Assembly: GCF_032118995.1 (NCBI RefSeq) | Contig: NC_092650.1 | Coordinates: 18,905,501-18,969,500 of the forward strand | DNA from: Asterias amurensis | Taxonomy: Eukaryota > Echinodermata > Asteroidea > Forcipulatida > Asteriidae | Direction: 5' to 3' | Length of the DNA: 64,000 nucleotides | Shown: positions 49,041-59,500 of the stretch, in pieces | Numbering within the stretch: the first letter of the stretch is position 1 | Layout: each line of letters starts with the position of its first letter | Notes under the pieces: model-generated | The model's database searches: none | What the model was told of the DNA's origin: nothing | The model's input: only the letters and a program-made list of their open reading frames with translations | Translations under genes and position numbers: made by a program

Positions 49041-49649
49041 TGTTCAGTGTCTGGTTATAGTATTTGTTTGTTTGTTTGTTGTTGGAGTTTCTCTGAGTTT
49101 GCTTGTTTGTTCGTGTATCTTTTTGCTTGTTTTGTTTTCTAGGTGTTCTTTGTCTAGTAGTATTTGTTTGTTTGTTTGTTGTTCGAGTTTCTGAGAGTTG
49201 TTTTAGTGTCTGTTTTCAGTCTAGTTCGAGTTTGTTTGTTCTTGTATCTTTTTGCTTGTTTGTTTTGTAATTGTGTTTTTTTTTAGTTATTGTATATCTG
49301 CTTGTTTGTTTGTTGTTATAGTTTCTGTGGGTTGTGTTTAGTGTCTGTTTTCAGTCTAGTAAGAGTTTGGTGTATGTTTTATTTTCTAAGTGTCATTGTA
49401 GAGTGCTTGTTAAGTTGTTGTTTTATGTGGGTTTGTTTTAGTGTCTGTTTTCAGTCTAGTTAGAGTTTGTTTGTTCTTGTATCTTGGTGTATGTTTTATT
49501 TTCTAAGTGCTCGTTGTCTAGTTTCTGTGGGTTTGTTTTAGTGTCTGCTTTCAGTCTAGTAATTAGAGATTGTTTGTTCTTGTATCTTGGTGTTTATTTG
49601 TCTATTGATGGAGTTTCTGTAAGCATGTTTTAGTGCGTTTGTAGTCTAG

Positions 49650-49835
49650 CTGGGGTTTGTTTGTTTGTTTGTTTGTTTGTTTTTTGTTTGTTTGTTTGTT
49701 TGTTTTTTGTTTTTTTGTTTGTTTGTTTGTTAGTTTGTTTCTTTGTTTCTTTGTTTGTTTGTTTGTTTGTTTCTTTGTTTCTTTGTTTCTTTGTTTCTTT
49801 GTTTCTTCGATCTTTGTTTCTTTGTTACTATGTTT
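49650..49835 (+). repeat. (GTTT)n/(CTTT)n microsatellite
   Basis: Runs of gttt and then tttctttg. Overlapping Phe/Val/Cys-rich frames are artefacts. Confidence 0.9.
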
Positions 49836-50094
49836 CTTTTTTAAGGGAATTTCTGTGAGCTTGTTTTAGTCTTTGTTTTTAGTCTAGCTAGAGTTTGTTT
49901 GGTGTTGGATCTTATTTGAAAATTGTTTAAATTCATCACATTAACTAATTTGTTACTGCTTTAAGACCTTTTTATCCTATGTTTGTTTACTCTAAAATAT
50001 TGTTGTAAAGTTTGCCTTGATTTTGTATGAAAAATAAAACTCAATGAAGATACAAACTGTTTAATTTGTGAACCTTTGCTTTAATGTTCGAGTC

Positions 50095-51060
50095 TGGAAT
50101 GGATGGGAACACACTTGTTGGGGGTGGGGGGGCACTTCTGGCTAATTAGGTATGTCATGTGACATCTCATGTGACATCTCCTTAATAGGGGGGTTCACTG
50201 TTGCCTAATTAGGTGTCATGTGACATATCTTTAATGGGGGGGGGAAAGCTGGCGATTCTGCAATAGCGGGGCAGGGGGTGCACTTCTCCTTCATAATTAG
50301 GTATGTCATGTGACACTTTCTTAATTGTGGGGGGGGGGTGCACTTCTGGCTAATTAGGTATGTCATGTGACATTTCTTTAATGGGGGCGGGGGGCCGGAA
50401 GGTGGGGGGGGGGGCTTTGGGGTTGCACTTCGGCCTATAATTAGGTGTCATTTGACATTTCCTTCACAGGGGGGGGGGGGGGTGTGCACTTCTGGCTAGT
50501 GACACTTTATTAATAGCCGGGGGTGGGGGGGGGGGGGCAGGGGTGCACTTCTTGCTAATTAGGTATGTCATGTAATTCCTTCCCAGGTCAAAATTCCATT
50601 TGAACCTAGTTAACTGGGGTCAACTGGTTCAACTGGACAGTGATCAAACTCTTTATAGAGGGGGGTGCACTTCTGTCTGTGACAATGTCTGTGACATTTC
50701 TTTTTTAGGGTGTTTTTTCTTTCATTATTATCTCGCAACTTTGATGACTGATTGAGCTCAAGTTTTCACATGTTAGTTATTTTATGCAAATGTTGTGATA
50801 CACCAACTGTGAAGGCTAGTCTTAGACAATTACCAATGGTGTCCACTGCCTTTAATAGGGGGGCTTGGGGGGCCGGGGTGCACTTCTCGCTAATTTTAGG
50901 TATGTCATGTGACTTTTCCTTAATGGGGGGGTGCACTTTTGGCTTAATTAGGTACGCACGGTAAATTCCTTAATAGCGGTGGGAGGGGTCTGCACTAATC
51001 TACCTAATTAGGTTGTCACGTGGGCCTTTTGATTTATGGGGGGGGGGGGGGCGTAAAACT
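50095..51060 (+). repeat. G-rich minisatellite, units of ~60-110 bases
   Basis: Each unit has a run of 6-14 G, then 'tgcacttctggctaattagg', then 'tatgtcatgtgacat' and 'ttccttaat'. At least eight units with variable G-run length are seen. A family 1 MITE fragment (50709-50851) is inserted in the array. Such G-runs can form G-quadruplexes. Confidence 0.85.
50709..50851 (+). mobile_element. MITE, family 1, right-end fragment in G-rich array
   Basis: Begins inside the family core ('tttctttcattattatctcg') and ends ccactgcct before TTAA (50852-50855). The left end is replaced by G-rich repeat, so the array probably recombined through it. Confidence 0.8.
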
Positions 51061-51701
51061 GCATACCAGCACAAAACTGCACTGACACTACATGTTTACT
51101 ATAGTAAGCTAAACTAAGCTGCACTGAAGTACACACTACACTGCTCTAAACTAAACTACGCCACACTACACACCAAACATTAATTTAAATTGAATTAAAT
51201 TGAATAAAATGATGTCAATTCAAGTCACATTAAAGTTTAATTTCATGCAGTTGTCACAATATTTCTAACTCTGTTTAACTACACTGCACTAATCTAAACT
51301 AAATTAAAATAAATAAATTACACTGCACTGATGAATATCAGCACACAAAATAAACAAATCTAACCTATAATTAAAAAAAAAAAGTTTTTCTTTCTTGAAT
51401 TCTCGCCTCTTGAGGGCGCTGTTTTGCAGCCACTTTCTGACCACTTTTGTTTTTCCCACTGTGAACACATAACCAATACAAAGAACACCTTTGCTATAAC
51501 TTGGTGATTTTATATTGACCCTATATATACAGACTTTGGGCACAAGTAGATACATCTTCACTTACTATATATTTCCATTTACAGTAATAATTTTGGTGTT
51601 TGGATGATCAAAAGAACTTAAGAAGTGTTTTTTTAGTTCTCTAACTTCTCTAAATAGAGTAAAAGAACTAAAAAACTAAGCTACAAAAGTGACTGACGTT
51701 A
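51061..51701. other. No gene recognised; degenerate 'actaaactgcact' repeat
   Basis: 51041-51330 is built of loose 'ctgcact', 'taaactaa' and 'acactaca' words. An 85-codon minus frame at 51304-51561 has no domain. Confidence 0.4.
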
Positions 51702-51914
51702 ATGGACCGTTCCGGCTTTCCACTAAGCTCCGCCCACCGCGCACGTGAGCAAGACACGTGTACGAACACTCCCAATGACATTCTGCACGATTCTGCCACG
51801 CGTGCCAAATATACGCGCACGCATGACCGAGTTTGTCCGACCACAATCATTGCTGTGATTGGTCAAATGGGTGAACGCGCACAGTTTGATTGATAGGCCG
51901 GATCGGTCCATAAT
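51702..51914. mobile_element. Short terminal-inverted-repeat element
   Basis: Left end atggaccgttccggc and right end gccggatcggtccat are inverse with one mismatch. The 213-base interior is much richer in CG than its surroundings. Several open frames cross it but none has a domain. Confidence 0.6.
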
Positions 51915-52579
51915 GAAGTGCACATGTTTTTTTGCAGCATCTATTTCGTGATAATTTGTTCATAGAGTTATACATTACTTGACAGAGATAGAGCCACAAT
52001 AGCAACAATACTATCACTAATGTGTCAATATTATAGGAACCACAGGGTCAGAAGATGTTAGGGAAGTTTCAACTTTACAAAATTACAAACTTTACAAACT
52101 CTAGCCCAGTCATGGGGGTTCCCGTGAAAGAAATATTGATTTTACTACCGTAAGTGTGTATGCATACAAACATAAGTTAAAATAGAGGCGAAAAAGGAAA
52201 TTTTTAGTTTATACAAATTATGCATATTTCCCCTGCTTACTGGTTTCCACTTTTTGGATATGTTGTTTTGGAGGGTTTGAGTAGACTATTGCAAAAACAA
52301 TATTTCTGTTGCAGTTTTGTCTAGGTCAAAGCACAGATTGGCTAAACTATTGCTAAAACAGATGTTTTACCATAGCTAGCCAAGCACCAGGATAATAAAT
52401 AGTTGTTTTGGTAATCAAAAGAATTGCAAGGGTCATGGGTTTGATTCCCGCCCAAGTTAAGTTTTTGTTCAATATTTTCAAACTTAATTTATCACCATGA
52501 CCAAATCTGAATACTATGCAACAATGATGTCTTGTATTTCATGATTTTCCAAGTGAGGTCATTCACAATAACCCCTCCC
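51915..52579. other. No gene recognised
   Basis: A B-box-like 'gggtttgattccc' near 52437 hints at a SINE fragment. Nothing else is seen. Confidence 0.35.
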
Positions 52580-52583
52580 TTAA

Positions 52584-52911
52584 AAGGCAGTGGACACTAT
52601 CGGTAATTACTCAAATAATTATTAGCATAAACCTTACTTTGTAACAGGTAACGGAGAGCTGATGATAGTATAAACCATTGCAAGAAGCAGCTCCCTTTGA
52701 AGCATCGTAGTTTTTGAGAAAGAAGTAATTTCTCTCTAAAATATTTGAATTTGATTTTGAGACCTCAGATTTAAATTTTAAGTCTCAAAATCTGCATCTG
52801 AATGCACACAACTTGTACAACTTCAATGACCAATTGAGCTCAAACTTTCACGGGTTGTAATTTTACGGTGAAGACTGAACTTTGACAATTACCAACAGTG
52901 TCCATGTGTCT
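52584..52911 (+). mobile_element. MITE, family 1, diverged
   Basis: TTAA at 52580-52583 and 52912-52915; left end aggcagtggacactatcgg; right end weaker (tgtccatgtgtct). It lies about 90 bases upstream of the PHD/OTU remnant. Confidence 0.75.
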
Positions 52912-52999
52912 TTAAAAGTTAAAAACCCCCAGAGAGTCTTGTTTTGTTTGAACGTTATTTTAATTAATGTACAATTGTTTTGTTTTATTTGATTTTCAG

Positions 53000-53612
53000 G
53001 ACTCCAGTTTTCATGGCTGCTATATGCCTTCAGAGCCAGAGAGTACGAGGCAGCAAGTGGCCTTGTGGGGTGCGGGTAAGGAGTGCCGATCCAATGTCAT
53101 CCAGTGTGCAACCTGCCTCTCATGGTTTCATTGCCGCTGTGAGCAACTGACACTGAGCAACTATAGGTTAACGTGACCCTCGACTACACATGTCGTGGGT
53201 GCATGATGTCTATTGCATCCATTTCACCATGAACTTTCTCTTCGATAACTTGAAGTATGCAGTTTTAAAGAACTTAATGCTGAGCACTGTTAACCGTGAG
53301 ACCATCCTTATGCGTGATGCTCTAAACATCACTGGCATGGCCTCAAAGGTGACCATGCAACCTGGCATGACCCGTGATGTCATATCCCTTCGCCTCCTGC
53401 AGTCAACTGGCGGCCTAAAAGATCGAACTCCGGTGACTGCATCTGGGAACAGGAACTGCCTATTCAACTCTCTCTCGACAGCACTAGTAGGAGATGAATC
53501 GCTGAATATGGAGCTTCGTCCTTATTGGAGTGGTAAAGTAGCAACACACAAGTTCAACGCTGTGCGCAGTAAACAATGTCACCTACGTTGCATGCGCACA
53601 ATGCTACATTAG
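53000..53612 (+). pseudogene. PHD-finger/OTU-like gene remnant
   Basis: A good splice acceptor (ttttatttgattttcag) ends at 52999. From 53000 the frame reads a PHD-like zinc finger: GKEC, then CATC and the FHCRC His-Cys pair at about residues 31-46. It meets a stop at 53174; the last CRGC pair continues in another frame at about 53197-53208. From 53190 a third frame gives about 140 codons ending in an OTU-like segment: GNRNCLFNSLSTALVGDESL, then MELR. OTU enzymes are cysteine proteases that remove ubiquitin; the usual active-site DGNC stretch reads GNRNC here, with the Asp not in place. The N-terminal PHD plus OTU order matches an uncharacterised, vertnin-like protein family I associate with marine invertebrates. 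Three frames in 600 bases and the altered active site mark it as broken. The remainder of the OTU domain is missing. Confidence 0.65.
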
Positions 53613-54256
53613 AAACTGTAAATTTTGAGCTTTTGACTAAATTTTGAAGCAAAGAAATCGGCCTTTCCTGTGATGAATTATGACATTTGTTAGGTTTTGC
53701 TGATCGGGAAAATTATGAAATATGTGGTATTGTTTGTTTATCATGAAAAGAATATCGGTACCGGTCTCCGGACGTTGAGAAGGAATTGAGATTGTTTGCA
53801 ACCGCTTTTCCTAGCGGGGATATGCATTTGAACAGTAGACACAATTAGACACAAACTGAAAAAGGGGAATATAAAATGACATTTTTCTTTTTTTTTCTTT
53901 TATACAGTTTCGCTTAGGATATTTTTGGTTAAGAGAGAGGTAATTATTCAACTGATTTTGTTTTTGTTTAATAAGAATACTATAAAGAGGTAATTCCTAT
54001 TGCAATTTTGTTTGCCAAAATCTTTGAAATGTCGTTATTCATAGCTAACATCATCATCCTTGCCGTATGTCGTTGGTTGAGAAGGACGCTTGAACGCAAT
54101 GCAATCTAATATAATAATAATAATAATAATAATAAGACTTGTAATGCGCACATGTCCACCCTGCTGAGTGTATTTTTCTGTCGCGTAACTGTGTAGCTAG
54201 TTCTTAATACTTTGCTCGTGAAATGAAATGTCAGTTATTAGTATTAATATTATAAG
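53613..54256. other. No gene recognised; (AAT)n microsatellite
   Basis: (taa)n run at about 54108-54134. Nothing else is supported. Confidence 0.5.
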
Positions 54257-54394
54257 TTATCACATAAGCGCGAGTTGAATACGGAAAAATATAGCCCTTC
54301 TGCGTCCCATATCCAACGAGGCTGAAGGCTGAGTTGGATATGGGACGCAGATGCGCTATATTTTCCGTATTTCCATGAGCGCGCGTGTGATAAC
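54257..54394. mobile_element. Fold-back hairpin
   Basis: 'ttatcacataagcgcgag' pairs with 'gcgcgcgtgtgataac', and 'tgcgtcccatatccaac' pairs exactly with 'gttggatatgggacgca' in the middle. Almost the full 138 bases can fold. Confidence 0.75.
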
Positions 54395-54398
54395 GTAT

Positions 54399-54533
54399 TT
54401 ATCTTCAAGCAAACTTGGCGCGTGACATAGAACACACAATACGCATGGTATTTATATTAGCCGTGCAATATAGGTTTTTATCACCACTCCATTCTGCCAA
54501 TCTGATTGGAGGATTAGTGCGTACTTGAAGATA
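54399..54533. mobile_element. TATCTTCAAG-ended element
   Basis: Left end tatcttcaagcaaactt, right end gtacttgaagata. The interior 'atcaccactccattctgcca' and 'atctgattggaggattagtg' recur inverted at 59.2-59.3 kb. It ends about 50 bases before the O-mannosyltransferase exon. Confidence 0.6.
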
Positions 54534-54586
54534 ATATACATGTAGTGGATTGCCTATAACCATATAAATTTATCTTTGGTCTGCAG

Positions 54587-54741
54587 ATTTGATGAGTTCC
54601 ACTTCGGCAAATTCATCAATATGTATCTCAAGCAAGTGTTCTTCTTTGACATCCATCCACCACTTGGCAAGTTATTGCTTGCAGGAGCTGGCTACATGGC
54701 TGATACCAATGTCACGTTTCCCTTTGAGAGGAGTGGGGATG
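54587..54741 (+). pseudogene. Protein O-mannosyltransferase (PMT/POMT) single exon
   Basis: Encodes about 51 residues starting FDEFHFGKF and including FFFDIHPPLGK. PMT enzymes are multi-membrane ER proteins that add mannose from dolichol-phosphate-mannose to Ser/Thr. The Asp-Glu of FDE sits in the first luminal loop and is catalytic in this family; HPPLGK follows it. The HPPLGK form is closer to POMT2 than to POMT1. A splice acceptor (ctttggtctgcag) precedes the exon and a donor (g/gtaaga) follows at 54742; the phases are 2 in and 1 out. The exon itself has no stop. No other PMT exon is visible anywhere in the window, although a full gene needs about 15-20 of them, so this is either an isolated duplicated exon or part of a gene with very long introns reaching beyond the window. 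Confidence 0.75.
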
Positions 54742-54887
54742 GTAAGAGAATCATGTTGTTAAGGGTGCGTTTTAATTACCCAAACCAGAAGCATTTTGAG
54801 CTTTGGTCATTGGTTGAGTGCTTTTTTGTGCGTTTGATTGAACCACGGTAACATTGACGAGGCTGGTCCGACCGAACAGTAACCGAC
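54742..54887. other. Intron-like sequence after the PMT exon
   Basis: The open frame continues for about 35 codons past the donor, but that part has no similarity to the family. Confidence 0.4.
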
Positions 54888-55186
54888 GTAAAAGTAACTA
54901 TAAATATAAATATGAATAGTAAACTTGCGGGTACAACCATGAGTAAAATCTCTTTTGAAGGAGTGGTGGCTCTGAAAAGAGCCGGTTTGGTCTTCCTTGG
55001 CGTTTCGCACAGTATACTTCTGCTCGTCTTTCTCCTGAAGACGCTCGTCTTTCTCCTGAAGACGAGCAGAGTATACTGTTCAAATTATCAAGACCAAACA
55101 AGCTCTTTTCAGAGCCACCACTCCTTCGATAGAGATTTTACTCAGCCCTGCAGGGCTATTCATATTTATATTTATAGTAACTCTTA
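54888..55186. mobile_element. Fold-back element with duplicated centre
   Basis: The arms 'agtaactataaatataaata' and its inverse lie at the ends; inner arms include 'aggagtggtggctctgaaaa' and its inverse. At the centre 'ctcgtctttctcctgaagac' occurs twice in tandem. A frame of 129 codons (54912-55301) only reads through the hairpin. A fragment of the same family is at 56.77-56.83 kb. Confidence 0.8.
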
Positions 55187-55660
55187 TTCTCCACACCATG
55201 CAAAGCTTCAACAAACACCACACAGTACCCAACTTGTTGGCTCGGTTAGGCTTAGTTTCAAGATGGGTGACTCTAAAAACATTTTCAATTTAATTCCTTA
55301 AAAAAAATGGAATACCCTGAATCATAACAAGTAAATAATAATTGAAAAATCACAAAGACTAATTTCCATTAGTTGAATAAAAACAACGTATATTTTAAGA
55401 ACATGAACTTTTTAGAGATGTTGCTACAAAACAACCTACATGTTCAGCCAAAGTACAGTACAAGTACATGTATATGAACATGTATGCACTGCAAAATTGC
55501 ATATCCAAATTTGTTACAAATATATTTTTTTAAGTGGTTTCCAAATTGTTCACTTGTTATATTTATGACATGAGGCTGTATCTGAATTAGAGGGCTATAG
55601 CCATGCTCATGACTATTTTACACCTTACCTGATGAACTTTTCATTCCACAAAGTTTTCCT
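55187..55660. other. No gene recognised
   Basis: AT-rich spacer; nothing is supported. Confidence 0.4.
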
Positions 55661-55665
55661 GTTGA

Positions 55666-56031
55666 AGGTACATGTTTCCTTGGATCGGGCGAGTTAGTTG
55701 GTCTATGAAAAAGCCTTTGAAACCGTTTGTTATAGAATGCATATTGTGAGAAAGATACCTTTAAAAGTAGAATATAATGACCCACACAAACATGCCTCAA
55801 AATTGCATGGTTTTCCTTTTACTTGGCATGCTTGGTTAACTAACATGGCATGCCATTTTGTACAGTAAAATTTTTACTCCACTAAATGGCTGACCATTTT
55901 AGTTCAGTAAGTAAAAGACAGATCACAACCAGGCAATGTTGAGGCATACTTGTGTGGATCATTGTATGTTACTTTAAAAACATCTTTTTTTAACAAAATG
56001 GTTACAACATTTTTTTCATAGACCAACTCAC
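55666..56031. mobile_element. Long fold-back element, decayed copy of the 11.1-kb family
   Basis: 'ccttggatcgggcgagttag' on the left and 'catagaccaactcac' on the right. The centre has 'ggcatgccattttgt' and 'actaaatggctgacc'. The right terminus is lost where the next element begins. Confidence 0.65.
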
Positions 56032-56033
56032 CA

Positions 56034-56297
56034 GGGCCCAATTTCATTGCGCTGCTTGACGGTAAGCAAATTTTCGTGCTTACTGTAGCAGAAAAATTGC
56101 TAAGGTGCAATTGTATTTCACAGGTTAGCAGAAGCATTTGATGTCCATTTTGCGTGTTTACCATTGATTTACATTGTGACGTCATATATTTTCATGCTGT
56201 AAACACCGGAAGGTTAGCATGCCTTTTCGTGTGCTATGAAATGGAAATGACGCAGTAAGCACAAAATAATGTAAGCATGCGCTATGAAATTGGGCCC
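56034..56297. mobile_element. GGGCCC-ended inverted-repeat element
   Basis: Left end gggcccaatttcattgcgct, right end gcgctatgaaattgggccc. Abuts the preceding fold-back element directly, so one probably inserted in the other. Confidence 0.75.
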
Positions 56298-57299
56298 TGA
56301 TTCAGTGCAACAAGTCTCTTTAATAGCCAACTTTCAAATGCGGGCTAAGATGACCCTTTGAATTGTCCCAGAAACTGCCACAAAGGGTATGTTATTGTCA
56401 ACTTGTCATTGTGAACTACTATCTAAAGACAACAGTATGTCAAGGGAAAGAAACAGTAGTCTACGTACTGTATCAACATTTTGTTTTAGAAATTGTTATT
56501 TAAAAAAATTTCCAGTTTCATTGAAACTGTCCAACCTTACTTTTCATTACGATGTATTAGCCGGCTGGAATAAAAGTCGCAGAGTTTGTTGAAAGCTTTA
56601 ATGGTCCAAAACAACAGTATTACCGTTTTTTATTTCTTTCATTGTCTTTAGAATTGAATTGATGTTGTGCAATTGGACAACATTTAATTAACTATTGTTT
56701 GAATTTTTGCATGATGTGGATAAATTTGAAGATGAACTTAAGGGTACACCCGTGTGCAAATCTTTTTAGTGGGAGTGTTGGCTCTGAACAGAGCCATTGT
56801 ACTCTGTTCGTCTTCAGGAGATTGCAAGACTACCAGTGGTGATGGAGCTTGTGAGTTGGTTGCTGGCTGGATGTGCAGGTAACCTTATTCCGGTAAGCAT
56901 AACTTTGCTTGGCTTAGCTATTTTGTTGTGTTTTTAAAAACAGTGCTATGAAATTGGTGCTGGTCCAAAGACAACAGTTAAATGTAGTTTTATAAGACAT
57001 GAAGGTTTGCATGGTGGAATGATAATTAGAAATATTTTTGCGGTGACATGTAGATAAATCTCTTTTGATAAAAACGCCTTTTGCACATTTTAGAGCGAAA
57101 TTTGATAAAGACGCATAAACTCTTTCCCTGATGGCGGGAAGAGTATAGAGTCCAACTGTTGAGTCCTCCCGTTCCTCTCACAACCACCATCAATCAAAAG
57201 TGATTTCTTTAGATCATCGCAAATATGTTTCATAGTTAAATGCATTGATGTTATTATGTTTCAATGTTAATGTTGGTGTTTTCTCCCTGGTTTCTTCAG
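56298..57299. other. No gene recognised; intron-like
   Basis: Holds a fold-back fragment at about 56765-56830 (see the 54.9-kb element). No exon upstream of the MYCBP2 piece, such as the RING exon, is visible. The last ~15 bases form the acceptor (tccctggtttcttcag). Confidence 0.4.
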
Positions 57300-57407
57300 G
57301 CTTATTACGGAGGTGAAGCTCGCTGCGATCAAGAGGTTGGGATACAGGGTGACTATGACCCAACTGAGTTAGTGTGTGGAGCATGCTCAGATGTATCCAG
57401 GGCTCAG
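57300..57407 (+). pseudogene. MYCBP2 (PAM/Highwire/RPM-1) relay-domain exon 1
   Basis: Encodes 36 residues, AYYGGEARCD... to ...CGACSDVSRAQ, almost identical to the vertebrate MYCBP2 tandem-cysteine domain as I know it. MYCBP2 is a very large neuronal E3 ubiquitin ligase that passes ubiquitin between two cysteines and esterifies it onto Thr/Ser. The Cys of EARCD corresponds to the upstream relay cysteine (human C4520). Acceptor ttcttcag at 57299 and donor cag/gtaggg at 57408; both phases are 0, matching the next MYCBP2 exon at 60.1 kb. This exon alone is intact. It is labelled a pseudogene fragment because its partner exon is frame-broken and no other MYCBP2 exon is seen. Confidence 0.85.
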
Positions 57408-57857
57408 GTAGGGGGTTTTACGCCAAAGTTTTATTTCTTGTTTTAATGTACTGTTTAACCCTGGGAGACCAACACTGCTTTTTGTAATGGTGCCCAGTGA
57501 GACAATGCATTAAGCACAGACCCGAATAAGGGGGCAATTCCTCCCCCCACATACAAATACAAAGACAGCTATATTGAGCCAAAAGCATTATAAAGAACAA
57601 AGGATCGAAATAACTGTTGAGATAATTGTGGAATTACTGATTACATAGTTTACCGTTTTATGGATTATTTATTTGAGTAATAATTTGATCATATGGACAC
57701 ATTTATTGTTCATTCATTTATGAAAGTCAACCACCCCAAAACAAGGTCACAATAGCATCCTCAAGCGTCCTCTTTCCCAATCAGAAAACTGTGTGGGCTT
57801 ACAGTCTCTTGTATTTGTTTTACAACTAGTTTTACGGTCGGCAAATAGAAGAGTTAA
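57408..57857. other. Intron-like sequence, no feature
   Basis: Begins at the donor of the MYCBP2 exon. No gene or repeat is supported before the TTAA-ended fragment at 57858. Confidence 0.4.
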
Positions 57858-57970
57858 AGGATTTGATAATGATAGTGGAGAGCTTCCCTTCAAATATTAC
57901 ATGTTCTTACGGAGGTGCTGTAGTTTTTGAGAAATGAGTAAAACAATGTCGTGAAAATACGTTTGCATGG
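57858..57970 (+). mobile_element. TTAA-ended MITE, family 3, left fragment
   Basis: Follows TTAA (57854-57857) with AGGATTTGATAATGATAGTGG. Shares, in inverse orientation, 'ctgtagtttttgagaaatgagtaaaacaatgtc' with 59.78 kb. Confidence 0.5.
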
Positions 57971-58873
57971 TGGTCTTCCTGGTTTTTTTTTTTTCCACAG
58001 GGCTCACAAACAATGACATACATCACATACCGGTGCAGGGTTTTAACAAAAATGACATTGTTTGTTTTTCCATCTTGCTTTTTGGTTGGATCAGTCCGTT
58101 AAAACTTAGTCCCGGAGATGGGTATTTTTTGTTTTTGTAATGAAAATATCATTTAGCATACCATGTACATGTTCAATGCTATGTATTGTGGTTGGGTTGT
58201 TTTGTAGATCGTTAGGTGAAAGCAATTTTTTTAATTGCTAAGTAATAGTTCCGAGGATGCACACATTTCCAATACACCAGTACACAGAATTTAACTATTG
58301 ACCTGTCAAGTCTGCTTCATTCCACTTGGTTTTCCATGAGAATTCATTGATAAAATTAGTGTCTAAACCATCAATCTAAAACAAGAGTGATAAAACTTAA
58401 AAATATTATTAGTGCAAGTAGAAGTATGACGGTATCACTTCTGCAACCCATATTCTTTAAGGGGTTTATAGATATTGAACACAACTACGCATGATATAGA
58501 TGTCCAATCTTTGCTTGCAAGTTCTCCTCATTGAATAAGTTAAAGGGGGGGCCGAGGACTGTCATTTTAATTATAGCATGTTTGTGGGTGTACATGGAAT
58601 TGAGAAATCTAGCACAGACTTTTGGGTCATGAGGGTTAGAGGTTGTTAGGGTTAAACATAGAGGACCTGCTATGTATAAAAAATTTGCCTTTGGTATGAT
58701 TGCAAAAACACTGCAGTTATTTGTCTTACACTGGCTTGCTTTTTTAGTCAATTTTGCCTTATTATTCCACTGGTGTTGAACATTAAGGTCAAATGTGCTT
58801 GATAAAGTTATGAATAATGTTCATGTCATGATTTAAAACAGTGTTACATATATTTAAATTCTTTTTTTACCAG
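57971..58873. other. Intron-like sequence, no feature
   Basis: A minus-strand open frame at 58485-58751 has no recognisable domain. Nothing else is supported until the splice acceptor (ttttttaccag) at 58873. Confidence 0.4.
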
Positions 58874-59011
58874 TCTCAACGAGTTTCCCGCCAGTGCCCA
58901 TTATGCCCTTAAGACACTTTGGTCAAGTACTTTGCACAGCGTTTGAGGCGCAAGCATAAAGTTGCTGATCAACAAAGACGGCTAACCATAATTGCACAGA
59001 CACGAAAAAAG
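58874..59011 (+). pseudogene. Zinc-finger-like exon with in-frame stop
   Basis: Flanked by an acceptor (tttttttaccag) and a strong donor (aaaaaag/gtaagt); exactly 46 codons, phase 0 in and out. It reads SQRVSRQCPLCP, a TAA stop at 58910-58912, then DTLVKYFAQRLRRKHKVAD and a basic tail. CPLC followed by LRRKH resembles a C2H2-type finger in which the first His is lost. I associate similar paired fingers with uncharacterised, possibly transposon-related proteins of marine invertebrates. The single stop in an otherwise clean exon suggests recent inactivation. It lies within what would be the intron between the two MYCBP2 exons. Confidence 0.45.
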
Positions 59012-59154
59012 GTAAGTTTATGGCTTGGCAGGAGAACTTTGTGCTTTCCCATTATGATACTGTCCATTGCCTTTTTGTTATCTTGTGTCACATTACCTCC
59101 ATATCACTTAAAGATAATTTTATTTTTATTCTTTAGGCCTTTAAATGTTTCCTT

Positions 59155-59363
59155 TTATCTTCAAGCAAACTTTGATTCACGGTTCTGATTGGTCAACCCA
59201 TAGCAAAAAGATGAGCGATACAAATTAACCTTTATCTTCAAGTGCGCACTAATCCTCCAATCAGATTTGCAGAATGGAGTGGTGATAAACAAAATATTTG
59301 CACGGCTAATATCACTACCTGTTTCTTGTTCTGTCAAAAGCACCAAGTTTGCTTGAAGATAAA
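59155..59363. mobile_element. TATCTTCAAG-ended element, second copy
   Basis: Left end tatcttcaagcaaactt and right end aagtttgcttgaagata are perfect inverse copies. The interior shares, inverted, the 'actaatcctccaatcagat' and 'tgcagaatggagtggtgat' segments of the 54.4-kb element. Confidence 0.75.
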
Positions 59364-59500
59364 TATGTTATCAAACATTTAAGACATACTTAAAACCCAA
59401 GTTCTTCAATGTTTTCTTAGTTTCATTGCTTTATGTTGCAAACCAGTTTACTTACAAAATTGTAAATATAAATTTTTTAAACAATCTAAAATACTTTCAG

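Larger units (their letters stand above)
48455..49900 (+). repeat. ~100-750-bp repeat ('cagtctagttagagtttgtt') with internal microsatellites
   Basis: 'tctgttttcagtctagtt' with 'gtttgttcttgtatctt' recurs near 48459, 49208, 49341, 49442 and 49542, with weaker copies at 49644 and 49876. Two units have expanded internally into the microsatellites listed next. Confidence 0.75.

Noticed and set aside
48481-49194. Cys/Phe/Val-rich frames of 170-237 codons
   Set aside because: All three plus frames are open because the TTTGTTCG octamer contains no stop in any phase.
56820-56879. Possible exon between 'cgtcttcag' and 'gtaacc'
   Set aside because: The acceptor-like sequence belongs to a fold-back fragment shared with 54.9-55.1 kb, and the peptide in each frame has no recognisable similarity.
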